49,879 nt of DNA from Xenococcaceae cyanobacterium MO_167.B27 (GCA_030065935.1 JASJCP010000016.1:1-49879); one strand, 5' to 3'. Positions 1 through 9,976 are shown, numbered from the stretch's first letter. Made by a program: numbers and translations. The notes: generated from the letters alone by a model not told the origin.

Positions 1-2
1 GT

Positions 3-692
3 AATGAGGGATTAGTTGCTACTACTATTGAAAACAACAGTCTTACTCTCGATTTTGCAGAGAATCAATCAGGAACAGCAGAAATTATCCTTCGCGCTAC
101 TGCTAACGGAGAAACTGTTGATGATACTTTTACTGTCACTGTTGAATCTGATGGACAAGGAGCAAATCAAAATAATACTATAGAACTATTCCGTTTTCGG
201 AATACTACTTTTGATACAGGGACTTATATTTTTGTGGGTGAAAGAGAAAGAGATGATATCTTAGCTAACCCCGATTTGAATCAAACTTTTGAACTAGATG
301 GAGTTAACCCCGACGGTAGCATCAATCCTGCTTTTACTGCTAGTACTGAACCAGGAGAAGGTTTGGAGGCTTTCTACCGTCTCTCAAGTCTGGATAATCC
401 CGGCACTTTTCTGTTTGCTGGACAAGGAGAATATGATGCTATATTTGCTCCAGACTCAGATCAAAGAGATAGGTGGGAACGACAAGGATTTGATAGTGAT
501 GGTACTACCGACATTCCCGAATTTTATCTCTTTGGCGTTGGTGCTGGTATGGGAACACCCTTTAACCGTTTCCAAAATCGAACAAATAATACTTTTCTGT
601 TTGCAGGACCAGGAGAGACAGAAGCAATTAATAGTAATCCCGATTTGTCAGCAGCTTTTCTCGATCAAGGTGGTGCTTTTGAAGCTTTTTAA
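3..692 (+). CDS. 3' end of a secreted repeat protein (cadherin-like repeat plus DUF5648-like tail)
   Basis: The reading frame is open from the left edge, so the start lies outside the window; 229 residues are visible. The first part has the ending NSLTLDFAENQSGTAEI...VDDTFTVTV, typical of cadherin-like or tandem-95 beta-sandwich repeats in large exported proteins. The second part carries three related motifs of the type FxFAGxGExxAI (TYIFVGERERDDI, TFLFAGQGEYDAI, TFLFAGPGETEAI). This resembles the beta-trefoil-like DUF5648 tail of cyanobacterial and bacterial surface proteins. There are no cysteines and few lysines, as in many exoproteins. It lies just upstream of two other large exoprotein genes on the same strand. 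Function is unknown; cell-surface or secreted location is inferred from the repeats only. Confidence 0.7.
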   Translation, partial: NEGLVATTIENNSLTLDFAENQSGTAEIILRATANGETVDDTFTVTVESDGQGANQNNTIELFRFRNTTFDTGTYIFVGERERDDILANPDLNQTFELDGVNPDGSINPAFTASTEPGEGLEAFYRLSSLDNPGTFLFAGQGEYDAIFAPDSDQRDRWERQGFDSDGTTDIPEFYLFGVGAGMGTPFNRFQNRTNNTFLFAGPGETEAINSNPDLSAAFLDQGGAFEAF

Positions 693-850
693 CTAAGGAA
701 TCCCAAATAGAAACAACAATCTGAACAACTTAATCAAACAGAAAACTTTTCTGTATTACTGCCGATCTTGTAGAGTATGTTTGTCATATATTAACTAGTA
801 TGGGGTTGGGAAATTTTACCGATCTCATTAGTCAAAAAATTGGGAGAAGC

Positions 851-926
851 CGAAAAGATAAGTTTTTAACTGATCAAATAAACCTTTAAATTGTATAATC
901 AGTCAAAATTTAAGTACTTTGTCAAA
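851..926 (+). promoter_or_regulatory. Copied promoter block of first haemagglutinin-like gene
   Basis: A TATAAT hexamer lies at 894-899, about 27 bases before the chosen ATG. The block from AAAAGATAAGTTTTTAAC to GTCAAAATGAAACTG recurs with few changes in front of the second paralogue (4742-4829), so promoter and start region were duplicated with the gene. No clear TTGACA box is visible; TGATCA at 871-876 is at a workable distance. No strong Shine-Dalgarno sequence is present. Confidence 0.5.
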
Positions 927-3900
927 ATGAAACTGATATCCTGGTCATTTCTCAGTTTATTTTTCGTCCCTACATCTATTGTTCCAGCCTTCGCCCAAAT
1001 CACTACTGATGGCAGTACCAACACTACTTTAACTACTACAGATAACGGGGTAAGAATTGATGATGGAGAAAGGGCTGGCGGGAATTTATTTCACAGTTTT
1101 GGGGAGTTTTCTGTACCTACAGGTAGTGAAGCCTTCTTTAACAACGCCCTAGATATAGTTAACCTCTTTTCTCGCGTTACAGGGGGAAATATCTCCAATA
1201 TTGATGGATTGATTCGTGCTAATGGTGGGGCAAATTTATTTTTAATCAATTCTGCTGGCATTATTTTTGGTAACAATGCTAGCCTGCAAATTGGTGGTTC
1301 ATTTTATGGCAGTACCGCAGACAGTATTTTATTTCCTGATGGTGTAGAATTTAGTGCGACTAACACACAAAGACCCCTATTAACGATTAATGCTCCTATT
1401 GGTTTAAATCTTCGGGATAATCCTGAGCCAATAGAAAATAACTCCTTTGCACAAAATAGCGCGGGTGATTTTGCAGGTTTAGAAGTAGCACCAGGAAAAA
1501 CCCTGGGTTTAGTAGGTGGGAATGTTAGCTTTGAAGCTGGTGAAGCTACTGCACCAGGAGGCAGAATCGAGTTAGGTGGTTTATCTGGTGCAGGAACAGT
1601 TACTTTAAATAATGATGATAGTTTGAGTTTTCCATTAGATGTAGCAAGAGCAGATATCATCCTTAGTAATGCTGCTGATATAGACGTTAGAGGTATAGGT
1701 GGCGGAAGTATCACGATTAATGGTCGCAATGTAAGTCTTTCTGGTGGAGATTTTGGTTTCAGTCAGATAAGAGCAGGGATAACAGCAAATTCAACTTCAG
1801 CAGAAGCGCAAGCTGGTGATATTACCATTAATGCTACTGACAATGTAACTGTTGATCGGAGTTTTATTTTTAATAACGTTAACTCAAATGCAGTAGGAAA
1901 TGCAGGAGCAGTGAGCATAGATACGACTAACTTAACTCTTATCAATGGGGCGCTAATTGCTACTATTACTTTGGGTGAGGGCAACGCAGGGACTGTCACC
2001 ATTAATGCGGGGGATACTATTTCTGTGGATGATAGTGTGATCGCCAGTTCGGTACAACCAGATGCAGTAGGTGATACAGGAGCAGTGAGCATAGATACGA
2101 CTAACTTAACTCTCATCAATGGGGCGGTAATTGCTACTAATATTTTTGGTGAGGGCAATGGGGGGACTCTCATCATTAATGCGGGGGATACTATTTCTGT
2201 GGATGATAGTGTGATCGCCAGTTCAGTACAACCAGATGCAGTAGGAAATGCAGGAGAAGTAAGCATTGAAACTACTAACCTGAGTCTCAGCAATGGGGGA
2301 CAAATTATTAGTGATACCTTCAGTCAAGGGAATGCAGGGACTGTCACCATTAATGCAGGTAATACTATTTCGATAGATGGAAATCTTAGTGTGATCAGCA
2401 GTGATGTTCAACCAGATGCAGTAGGAAATGCAGGAGAAGTAAGCATTGAAACTACTAACCTGAGTCTCACCAATGAGGGACAAATTGGTAGTGCTACCTT
2501 CAGTCAAGGGAACGCAGGGACTGTCACCATTAATGCTGTTGATACTATTTCTGTGGATAATAGTTTGATCGGCAGTTCGGTTCAACCAGATGCAGTAGGA
2601 AATGGGGGGACTGTCACCATTGAAACTACTAACCTAAATCTCACCAATGGGGGGCAAATTAGTACTGCCACTTTTGGTGAAGGAAATGCAGGGACTGTCA
2701 CCATTAATGCAGGTAATACTATTTCTATAGATGGAAATCCTATAGATGGAAATCTTAGTGTGATCGCCAGTTCGGTTCAACCAGATGCAGTAGGCAATGG
2801 GGGGACTGTTAGTATTGAAACTACTAACCTAAGTCTCACCAATGGGGGGCAAATTAGTACTGCCACTTTTGGTGAAGGAAATGCAGGGACTGTCACCATT
2901 AATGCGGGTAATACTATTTCGATAGATGGAAATCTTAGTGTGATCGGCAGTTCGGTTCAACCAGATGCAGTAGGAAATGGGGGGACTGTTAGTATTGAAA
3001 CTACTAACCTGAGTCTCACCAATGGGGGGCAAATTAGTACTGCCACTTTTGGTGAAGGAAATGCAGGGACTGTCACCATTAATGGGGGGGATACTATTTC
3101 GATAGATGGAAATCTTAGTGCGCTCGGCAGTTCGGTTCAACCAGATGCAGTAGGAAATGGGGGGGCTGTTACCATTGAAACTATTAATTTAAGTCTCACC
3201 AATGGGGGGTTTATTAGTAGTAATACTCTTGCTGAAGGAAATGCAGGGACTGTCACCATTGAAACTACTAACCTAAATCTCACCAATGGGGGGTTTATTA
3301 GTAGTAGTACCTTCGGTCAAGGAAATGCAGGTACTGTCACCATTACTGCTGGTGAACTAATTTCTGTAGATGATAGTATGATCACCAGTCAGGTAAACCC
3401 AGAAGCAATAGGGAATGCAGAATTCGTAATCATTGACACCACTAACCTAAATATCACCAATGGTGGACAGATTAGCAGTAGTACTTTTGGTGAAGGGAAT
3501 GCAGGGACTGTCACCATTAATGCCAGTGAACTAATTTCTGTCTCTGGAGAGAACAGGGATGGATTTCCTAGTGGGATTTTTAGTTCCGTTCAGTCTGAAA
3601 CAATAGGGAATGCAGGATTCGTAATCATTAACACGAATGATCTTTCCCTGACTGATGGAGCGGTAATTAGGAGTAGCAATTTTAATCAGGGAGAATCTGG
3701 AAATGTCACTATTAAAGCTGGTTCTGTGAGGTTAGAAAATGGGCAAATTACTGCTACTACTAATTCAGGTATAGAAAGGGGTAATATCACTCTCCAAATC
3801 GCTGAAACTCTCACTTTACAACAAGACAGCTTGATTAGTGCCCGAGCAACAGGAGATGCTATTGGTGGCAATATCGATATTAATGCTGAGTTTATTATCG

Positions 3901-4484
3901 CTTTTCCTAGCAGTGGTAATGGTAGTGACATTATTGCTAGTGCGGATCAAGGAATGGGAGGAGAGATTAAAATCACCGCAGAAGCTCTTTTAGGGATTGA
4001 AGAACGTCGAGCTATTGAAGGAAACAGGACTAACGATGTTGATGCTAGTTCAGAGTTTGGTCTGGATGGCAATGTAACGTTTAATGTTCCTGATATTAAC
4101 AATTTTCAAGACACTGGCGAATTATCCAGTAATGTCGTTTCAGCAGAATCAGTATCACAAAATGCTTGTGCTGCTGCTGGAGAATCTGGGTTAATTCTTA
4201 AAGGTAGGGGAGGAGTCCCACCAGCACCCAACTTACCTTTAAGTAGTCAACTATTGCTTGTTGATGGCAAACCAATTACACCCAATTTTTCCCAGTTAAA
4301 TAATCAGCAAATAACTCAGAATAATAGGTTTCAAGTTCAACCAATTAAAACATCACAGGGTGATATATATCCAGCTAGAGGAGTCATAGTAAGAGAAGAT
4401 GGAACAGCAATTCTAACTGCTTATCCTACTAACAATATTGCTACTCGTACTCCAGAAGATGCAGTGAATTGTCATCAACTATAG
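927..4484 (+). CDS. Filamentous-haemagglutinin-like exoprotein (TpsA family), paralogue 1
   Basis: A 1185-residue protein. I chose the ATG at 927 over an upstream TTG at 891 because the second paralogue starts at the same sequence, and because this start gives a clean signal peptide (MKLISWSFLSLFFVPTSIVPAFA, then QITTDG). Residues of about 25-145 form the TPS/haemagglutination domain, with the hallmark ANLFLINSAGIIFG. The middle is a beta-helix-forming array of repeats of about 60 residues (GNAGTVTINAGNTISID...). The C-terminus carries the cyanobacterial tail VPPAPNLPLSS...GDIYPARG. TpsA proteins cross the outer membrane through a TpsB (FhaC-like) pore; no tpsB is visible in the window. Likely an adhesin or surface/matrix protein, partner and ligand unknown. 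Confidence 0.88.
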   Translation: MKLISWSFLSLFFVPTSIVPAFAQITTDGSTNTTLTTTDNGVRIDDGERAGGNLFHSFGEFSVPTGSEAFFNNALDIVNLFSRVTGGNISNIDGLIRANGGANLFLINSAGIIFGNNASLQIGGSFYGSTADSILFPDGVEFSATNTQRPLLTINAPIGLNLRDNPEPIENNSFAQNSAGDFAGLEVAPGKTLGLVGGNVSFEAGEATAPGGRIELGGLSGAGTVTLNNDDSLSFPLDVARADIILSNAADIDVRGIGGGSITINGRNVSLSGGDFGFSQIRAGITANSTSAEAQAGDITINATDNVTVDRSFIFNNVNSNAVGNAGAVSIDTTNLTLINGALIATITLGEGNAGTVTINAGDTISVDDSVIASSVQPDAVGDTGAVSIDTTNLTLINGAVIATNIFGEGNGGTLIINAGDTISVDDSVIASSVQPDAVGNAGEVSIETTNLSLSNGGQIISDTFSQGNAGTVTINAGNTISIDGNLSVISSDVQPDAVGNAGEVSIETTNLSLTNEGQIGSATFSQGNAGTVTINAVDTISVDNSLIGSSVQPDAVGNGGTVTIETTNLNLTNGGQISTATFGEGNAGTVTINAGNTISIDGNPIDGNLSVIASSVQPDAVGNGGTVSIETTNLSLTNGGQISTATFGEGNAGTVTINAGNTISIDGNLSVIGSSVQPDAVGNGGTVSIETTNLSLTNGGQISTATFGEGNAGTVTINGGDTISIDGNLSALGSSVQPDAVGNGGAVTIETINLSLTNGGFISSNTLAEGNAGTVTIETTNLNLTNGGFISSSTFGQGNAGTVTITAGELISVDDSMITSQVNPEAIGNAEFVIIDTTNLNITNGGQISSSTFGEGNAGTVTINASELISVSGENRDGFPSGIFSSVQSETIGNAGFVIINTNDLSLTDGAVIRSSNFNQGESGNVTIKAGSVRLENGQITATTNSGIERGNITLQIAETLTLQQDSLISARATGDAIGGNIDINAEFIIAFPSSGNGSDIIASADQGMGGEIKITAEALLGIEERRAIEGNRTNDVDASSEFGLDGNVTFNVPDINNFQDTGELSSNVVSAESVSQNACAAAGESGLILKGRGGVPPAPNLPLSSQLLLVDGKPITPNFSQLNNQQITQNNRFQVQPIKTSQGDIYPARGVIVREDGTAILTAYPTNNIATRTPEDAVNCHQL
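1890..3660 (+). repeat. In-gene tandem repeats, about 174-180 bp per unit
   Basis: Within paralogue 1 the unit GGAACTGTCACCATTAATGC...GATGCAGTAGGAAATG recurs many times. Between about 2640 and 3180 successive copies are exactly 180 bases apart and almost identical (compare 2821-2880 with 3001-3060). Unit lengths are multiples of three, so gain or loss of units would change protein length without breaking the frame. This is a likely recombination hot spot and a place where short-read assemblies collapse. Confidence 0.85.
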
Positions 4485-4647
4485 CAAGTGAACTTGATTT
4501 GCGCGGACATCATAATCTTGGTAAAAAGGCAAAAGGGTGTGGGGTAAAGGCTGTGGGAGAAAGGGTGTGGCGAAAAGAAATAATTGTGTTTCTAGTTCAT
4601 TTTAAGTTTAATTAGGTTGACTGACTTAAAAAAATAGAATAGCTCTT

Positions 4648-4733
4648 TATTATCAAAACTAGATTTTAGTCCTCTTAAGAGGACGTTTCTGTAAAGCGCC
4701 AAGAAATAAATTTCTTGGTGATTTATTGGGTTG
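4648..4733 (+). repeat. Multi-hairpin dispersed repeat, copy A
   Basis: Partial copy of a family seen seven times in this window. It keeps two hairpins: AGTCCTCTTAAGAGGAC (4668-4684) and CCAAGAAATAAATTTCTTGG (4699-4718), joined by TTTCTGTAAAGCG and followed by TGATTTAT. The left end with the ATATCTTGCACC terminus is missing. It lies 20-100 bases upstream of the next gene's promoter. Confidence 0.75.
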
Positions 4734-4741
4734 GCTGCTGT

Positions 4742-4829
4742 AAAAGATAAGTTTTTAACCGATAAAATAAGCCGTTTAATTGTATAATCTGTCAAATTTT
4801 AACTACTTTATGTTAACTACTTTGTCAAA
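4742..4829 (+). promoter_or_regulatory. Copied promoter block of second haemagglutinin-like gene
   Basis: TATAAT lies at 4783-4788. The surrounding sequence matches the block upstream of the first paralogue (851-926) nearly base for base, with a short insertion (TTTATGTTAACTAC) before the start codon. This supports joint duplication and probably shared regulation. Confidence 0.5.
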
Positions 4830-7800
4830 ATGAAACTGATATCCTGGTCATTTCTCGGTTTATTTTTCGTCCCTACATCTATTGTGCCAGCCTTCGCCCA
4901 AATTACTACTGATGGCAGTACTAACACCACTTTAACTCCCACTGATAGTGGAGTCAGAATTGATGATGGCGATCGCGCTGGCGGTAATTTATTTCACAGC
5001 TTTGGGGAGTTTTCCGTACCTATAGGAAGGGAAGCTTTCTTTAACAATGCTACTGATATAGTTAACATCTTTTCTAGGGTTACAGGGGGAAATATCTCCA
5101 ATATTGACGGATTGATTCGTGCTAATGGTGGGGCAAATTTATTTTTAATCAATCCTGCTGGCATTATTTTTGGTAACAATGCTAGTCTTCAAATTGGTGG
5201 TTCATTTTATGGTAGTACCGCAGACAGTATTTTATTTTCTGACGGGAGAGAATTTAGCGCGACTAACACACAAAGACCCCTATTAACGATTAATGCTCCT
5301 ATTGGTTTAAATCTTCGGGATAATCCTGAGCCAATAGTAAATCGCTCAGTTGTAGAAAATAACGCTGGTGATGCTGTGGGATTAGAAGTAACACCAGGAA
5401 AAACCCTGAGTTTAGTAGGTGGAAATATTGACTTTCAACGTGGTGAGGCTACAGCCTCTGGTGGCAGAATCGAGTTAGGTGGTTTAAGAAATGCAGGAAC
5501 AGTTACTTTAAATGACGATGGTAGTTTGAGTTTTCCTGAAGATGCAGCTAGAGCAGATATCATCCTTAGTAATGCTGCTGATATAGATGTTACGGGTACA
5601 GGGGGCGGAAGTATCACGATTAATGGTCGCAATGTAAGTATTTCTGCTGGAGATTTTGGGAGCAGTGTAATAAGAGCAGGAATAACAGCAGATTCAACTT
5701 CAGCAGAAGTTCAAGCTGGTGATATTACCATTAATGCTACTGAAATAACTGTTGATCAGAGTTTTATTTTCAATAACGTTGAAACAGGAGCTAGAGGGAA
5801 TGCAGGAAATATCACCATTGATACCAGTAATCTGACTCTCAACAATGGGGGGGTGATTAGTAGTTTTACCTCTGGTGAAGCTGATGGGGGAGAATTAAGG
5901 ATTGATACCAGTAATCTGACTCTCAACAATGGGGGGGTGATTAGTAGTTTTACCTCTGGTGAAGCTGATGCAGGGACTGTTACCATTAATGCTACTGATT
6001 CTATTTCTGTAGATAATAGTTTGATTTTTAGCTCCGTTCAGCCTCAAGCAATAGGAAATGCAGGAGTAGTGAACATTGATACCAGTAACCTGACTCTCAC
6101 CAATGGGGGGTTTATTAGTAGTAGTACCTTTGGTGAAGGAAATGCAGGGACTGTCATCATTAATGCTACTGATTCTATTTCTGTGGATAATAGTCTGATC
6201 ATCAGTCAGGTAAACCCAGGAGCAGAGGGGAATGCAGGAGAAGTGAGCATTGAAACCACTAATCTGAATCTGACTAATGGAGGGCAAATTAGTAGTAGTA
6301 CCTTTAATCGGGGAGATGCAGGGACTGTCACCATTAATGCTAGTGATACTATTTCTGTGGATGGAAATAATAGTCTGATCATCAGTCAGGTAAACTCAGG
6401 AGCAGAGGGGAATGGAGGGGTAGTGAACATTGACACCACTAACCTAAATCTCACTAATGGAGGGCAAATTAGTAGTAGTACCTCTGGTGAAGGAAATGCA
6501 GGGACTGTCACCATTAATGCTACTGATTCTATTTCTGTGGATGGAAATCTTAGTTTGATTTCTAGCTCCGTTAACTCAGAAGCAATAGGGAATGCAGGAG
6601 AAGTGAGCATTGATACCAATAACCTCAATCTCACTAATGGAGGGCAAATTAGTAGTAGTACCTTTAATCAAGGAGATGCAGGAACTGTCACCATTAATGC
6701 GGGGGATACTATTTCTGTGGATAATAGTTTGATTTCTAGCTCCGTTAACTCAGAAGCAATAGGGAATGCAGGAGAAGTGAGCATTGATACCAATAACCTC
6801 AATCTCACTAATGGAGGGCAAATTATTAGTAATACCTTTAATCAAGGAGATGCAGGAACTATCACCATTAATGCCAGTGATACTATTTCTGTGGATGGAA
6901 ATCTTAGTTTGATTTCTAGCTCCGTTAACTCAGGAGCAGAGGGGAATGCAGGAGAAGTGAGCATTGATACCACTAACCTAAATCTCACTAATGGAGGGCA
7001 AATTAGTAGTAGTACCTTTAATCGGGGAGATGCAGGAACTGTCACCATTAATGCTAGTGATACTATTTTTTTAGATGATAGTCTGATCACCAGTAGCGTT
7101 GAACCAAATGCAATAGGGAATGCAGGAGCAGTAAGCATTGATACCAATAACCTAAATCTCACTAATGGAGGGCAAATTAGTAGTAGTACCTTTAATCGGG
7201 GAGATGCAGGAACTGTCACCATTAATGCTAATGATACTATTTCTGTGGATAATAGTTTGATTTTTAGCTCCGTTGAGTCCCAAGCAATAGGAAATGCAGG
7301 AGCAGTCAGTATTGAAACCACTAACTTGAATCTCACCAATGGGGGACAAATTAGTAGTTTGACCTCTGGTGAAGGAAATGCAGATACTGTTACCATTAAT
7401 GCTACTGATTCTATTTCTGTAGATAATAGTCTGATCGCTAGTCAGGTAAACCCAGGAGCAGAGGGAAATGCAGGAGCAGTAAGCATTGATACCACTAACC
7501 TCAATCTCACTAATGAAGGGCAAATTAGTAGTAGTACCTCTGGTGAAGGGAATGCTGGTAATGTTACCATTAATGCTAGTGATACTATTTCTGTGGATAA
7601 TAATAGTGGTATCAATGCTGCTGTTGACTTAAATGCAGTAGGGAATGCAGGTATTATCGGCATTAACACCACTAACTTGAATCTCACCAATGAAGCACTA
7701 ATTGGAAATAGTATCTTGGGTAAAGGTAATGCAGGTATTATCAGTATTAATGCTAGTGATACTATTTCTGTAGATAATAGTTTGATATTGAGTAATGTCG

Positions 7801-9557
7801 GCTCAAATGCAGTAGGAAATGCAGGTACCATTAGCATTAATGCTACAGATAGTTTGATTGATGGAGCGACTATTAGCACTTCTAATGCAGGAGTAGGAGA
7901 TGCAGGAAACATTATATTTAATGCTACCAATAGTTTTGTTGTCAGAAATAACAGTTTCATTACTAGCAATATTGGTAGTCCACCAGAAATAGAAACGGAA
8001 ACTTCAGCTATAGGAAGAGTTGGTAATATTACTATTTCATCAAGAGATATTTCTTTATCTGATACTTCACAAATACAAGCAGGAGCATTTCCTAATGGAA
8101 CAGCAACACAACCAGGAATAATATCTTTAACCGCTACAGAAAGAATTTCCTTTACTGGAACTAATACAGGACTCTTTAGTAACAACGATCCAGGTTCATT
8201 TGGGAATGCTAGTAATGTTAGCTTATCTGCTGCCAATATTGTTTTCAATGATGGTGCAGTGATTATCACTCGTAACGAAGCTAATGGTCAAGGAGGGGAT
8301 ATAACTATTGAGGGAGACATATTAACTCTCAATGCTTCTAATCTTGAAACCAATACTTCAGGAGAAGGTAATGCTGGTGATATAAATATTAATTTGACCA
8401 ATTCCCTAGAATTAAGAGAATCCAGTTCAATTAGAGCAGAAGTAACACAAGATGCAACGGGTACAGGGGGAAATATTGATATTCAAACAGGCCAAGTTAC
8501 TGTTAATGGAGGCTCTGTGATTTCTACTTCTACAACTGGAGAGGGTAATGCAGGTCAGCTAATCATTAATGCTACTGATTCTATTGAGTTAGACGGTAGT
8601 ACAGCAGAAGGAAGAAGTGGTTTCTTGGCTACTGCTACAGAAGGAAGTGGTGACGGCGGAGATATAACAGTTATTACCGATGAATTAAATATTCGCAATG
8701 GTGCAACTATTTCTGCTAGCAACTTTCCGAGCAGGGGTTTAGCATCTCCTGGAACAGGAGAAGCAGGAAACTTAACCATAGAAGCTAATTCCGTAACTCT
8801 AAACAATAATGCTACTATTGATGCTGCTACTCGCTCTGGTGAGGGTGGCATTATCACTTTACAAGTTGCTGAAGATATAAGGTTACAAAACAATAGCCAG
8901 ATTTCTGCCCAAGCTCTAGAAGATGCTAACGGTGGTAACGTAAATATTAATTCTAGATTTATTCTCGCTTTTCCCAGTAATGGTGATGGTAATGACATTA
9001 TTGCCAATGCCCAAAGAGGAGACGGAGGTAATATTAACATTACAGCAGAAGCTCTTTTAGGCATTGAAGAACGTCCAGCTATACCAGGAAACGGGACTAA
9101 TGATATTGATGCTAGTTCTCAGTTTGGTCTAAGTGGCAATGTAACTTTCAATGTTCCTGATACTAACAATTTTCAAGAAACTGCGGAATTATCCAGTAAT
9201 GTCGTTTCAGCAGAAGCAGTCGCACAAGATGCTTGTGCTGCTGGTGCTGGAACATCAGGGTTAGTACTTAAAGGTAAGGGGGGAGTCCCACCAGCACCCA
9301 ATTTACCCTTAAGTTCTGCGGTACTACTTGATAATGGCAAACCAATTAAACCTAACTTTTCTCAGTTAAATCAGCAGCAAACAACTCAGAATATTCCATC
9401 CCAAGTTCAACCAATCAAAACATCTGTTGGGGATATTTATCCAGCTAGAGGAATCATTAAAACTGAAGATGGCAGAGTGATTTTAACTGCTTATCCTACT
9501 GGCAATAATGCGACTCGGGTTGCTAGGGATGCAGCCAATTGTCATCAAATACAATAG
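4830..9557 (+). CDS. Filamentous-haemagglutinin-like exoprotein (TpsA family), paralogue 2
   Basis: A 1575-residue paralogue of the preceding gene. The signal peptide MKLISWSFLGLFFVPTSIVPAFA is followed by the TPS domain with ANLFLINPAGIIFG. A long array of 58-60-residue beta-helix repeats follows (TNLNLTNGGQISSST, GNAGTVTINATDSISVD). A more divergent stretch (about residues 1000-1420) comes next, then the same C-terminal tail (VPPAPNLPLSS, GDIYPARG, NCHQ). It is about 390 residues longer than paralogue 1 because of additional repeat units and the divergent section. Same inferred role: exported surface or matrix protein using a TpsB partner not found here. The tail cysteines (DACAA and NCHQ) are shared by both paralogues. 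Confidence 0.88.
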   Translation: MKLISWSFLGLFFVPTSIVPAFAQITTDGSTNTTLTPTDSGVRIDDGDRAGGNLFHSFGEFSVPIGREAFFNNATDIVNIFSRVTGGNISNIDGLIRANGGANLFLINPAGIIFGNNASLQIGGSFYGSTADSILFSDGREFSATNTQRPLLTINAPIGLNLRDNPEPIVNRSVVENNAGDAVGLEVTPGKTLSLVGGNIDFQRGEATASGGRIELGGLRNAGTVTLNDDGSLSFPEDAARADIILSNAADIDVTGTGGGSITINGRNVSISAGDFGSSVIRAGITADSTSAEVQAGDITINATEITVDQSFIFNNVETGARGNAGNITIDTSNLTLNNGGVISSFTSGEADGGELRIDTSNLTLNNGGVISSFTSGEADAGTVTINATDSISVDNSLIFSSVQPQAIGNAGVVNIDTSNLTLTNGGFISSSTFGEGNAGTVIINATDSISVDNSLIISQVNPGAEGNAGEVSIETTNLNLTNGGQISSSTFNRGDAGTVTINASDTISVDGNNSLIISQVNSGAEGNGGVVNIDTTNLNLTNGGQISSSTSGEGNAGTVTINATDSISVDGNLSLISSSVNSEAIGNAGEVSIDTNNLNLTNGGQISSSTFNQGDAGTVTINAGDTISVDNSLISSSVNSEAIGNAGEVSIDTNNLNLTNGGQIISNTFNQGDAGTITINASDTISVDGNLSLISSSVNSGAEGNAGEVSIDTTNLNLTNGGQISSSTFNRGDAGTVTINASDTIFLDDSLITSSVEPNAIGNAGAVSIDTNNLNLTNGGQISSSTFNRGDAGTVTINANDTISVDNSLIFSSVESQAIGNAGAVSIETTNLNLTNGGQISSLTSGEGNADTVTINATDSISVDNSLIASQVNPGAEGNAGAVSIDTTNLNLTNEGQISSSTSGEGNAGNVTINASDTISVDNNSGINAAVDLNAVGNAGIIGINTTNLNLTNEALIGNSILGKGNAGIISINASDTISVDNSLILSNVGSNAVGNAGTISINATDSLIDGATISTSNAGVGDAGNIIFNATNSFVVRNNSFITSNIGSPPEIETETSAIGRVGNITISSRDISLSDTSQIQAGAFPNGTATQPGIISLTATERISFTGTNTGLFSNNDPGSFGNASNVSLSAANIVFNDGAVIITRNEANGQGGDITIEGDILTLNASNLETNTSGEGNAGDININLTNSLELRESSSIRAEVTQDATGTGGNIDIQTGQVTVNGGSVISTSTTGEGNAGQLIINATDSIELDGSTAEGRSGFLATATEGSGDGGDITVITDELNIRNGATISASNFPSRGLASPGTGEAGNLTIEANSVTLNNNATIDAATRSGEGGIITLQVAEDIRLQNNSQISAQALEDANGGNVNINSRFILAFPSNGDGNDIIANAQRGDGGNINITAEALLGIEERPAIPGNGTNDIDASSQFGLSGNVTFNVPDTNNFQETAELSSNVVSAEAVAQDACAAGAGTSGLVLKGKGGVPPAPNLPLSSAVLLDNGKPIKPNFSQLNQQQTTQNIPSQVQPIKTSVGDIYPARGIIKTEDGRVILTAYPTGNNATRVARDAANCHQIQ
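5790..7870 (+). repeat. In-gene tandem repeats of paralogue 2, 174-180 bp per unit
   Basis: More than ten units with the core GGAGGGCAAATTAGTAGTAG...GATGCAGGAACTGTCACC. Spacing alternates between 174 bases (units with DNSL) and about 180 or 183 bases (units with DGNLSL or DGNNSL); compare 6607 with 6781. A short perfect duplication also exists at about 5817-5874 and 5901-5958 (84-base step, TNLTLNNGGVISSFTSGEAD). All steps are multiples of three. Confidence 0.85.
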
Positions 9558-9976
9558 CGATGATTCAACGGTTATACTCATATCTTGCACCTCGATAGAC
9601 AACCGCCTGAAACTGAAGTTTCAGGCTAAAACCGTAAGTCTATTAAAATAGACTACCAATTTTATGAAACATAAATAAAAATATGCTTTGGTCATCGGAT
9701 GAGCGTATTAGTCCTCTTGAGAGGACTTTTCTGTAAAGCGCCAAGAAATTTATTTCTTGGTGATTTATTGGGTTAGGGAAAAAGCATTACTTTATAGCGC
9801 ATATCTACTTTTTAACGGCTAGTCATCCATAATTATATCTCAATGCGATCGCTGATATTCTAGATAAGTAGTCGGTGCAAAATATAAAACTATAGTTGAG
9901 AAGCAGGAATGGGGAATAGGGATTGATTTTTATTACTTATTATTTTATCCCTCATCCCTCATCCCTCAATCCTCAT
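9558..9976 (+). other. Gene-free region holding repeat copy B
   Basis: 419 bases. They contain the fullest multi-hairpin repeat (9575-9776) and a second GGTGCAAAATATAAAA end-like motif at 9874-9889. A CATCCCTCATCCCTCAATCCTCA low-complexity run (about 9950-9975) abuts the stop of ispG. No coding sequence is supported. Confidence 0.6.
9575..9776 (+). repeat. Multi-hairpin dispersed repeat, copy B
   Basis: The most complete copy. The left terminus TACTCATATCTTGCACC is at 9575-9591. Hairpin 1 is GCCTGAAAC-TGAA-GTTTCAGGC (9605-9626), hairpin 2 AAGTCTATTAAAATAGACT (9636-9654), hairpin 3 AGTCCTCTTGAGAGGACT (9710-9727) and hairpin 4 CCAAGAAATTTATTTCTTGG (9741-9760). A candidate right terminus, GGTGCAAAATATAAAA, lies further on at 9874-9889, so about 100 bases may have been inserted. 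Mobile miniature element or structured RNA; not resolved here. Confidence 0.75.

Larger units (their letters stand above)
4485..4829 (+). other. Intergenic region between paralogues
   Basis: 345 bases without a convincing gene. It holds multi-hairpin repeat copy A (4648-4733) and the copied promoter block (4742-4829). A short AAAAGGGTGTGG/AAAGGCTGTGG/AAAGGGTGTGG run at about 4530-4573 is a small imperfect direct repeat. Confidence 0.6.

Noticed and set aside
298-696. Overlapping frame at the left end
   Set aside because: It is out of frame with the better supported exoprotein tail, which is open from base 3 and has recognisable repeats.
891-926. TTG start upstream of the first haemagglutinin-like gene
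   Set aside because: It lies on the TATAAT box and the paralogue shows the conserved start at ATGAAACTGATATCC.
1091-9064. Many minus-strand open frames opposite the two haemagglutinin-like genes
   Set aside because: They repeat with the same 174-180-base period as the sense genes and have low-complexity translations, so they are antisense shadows of the repeats.
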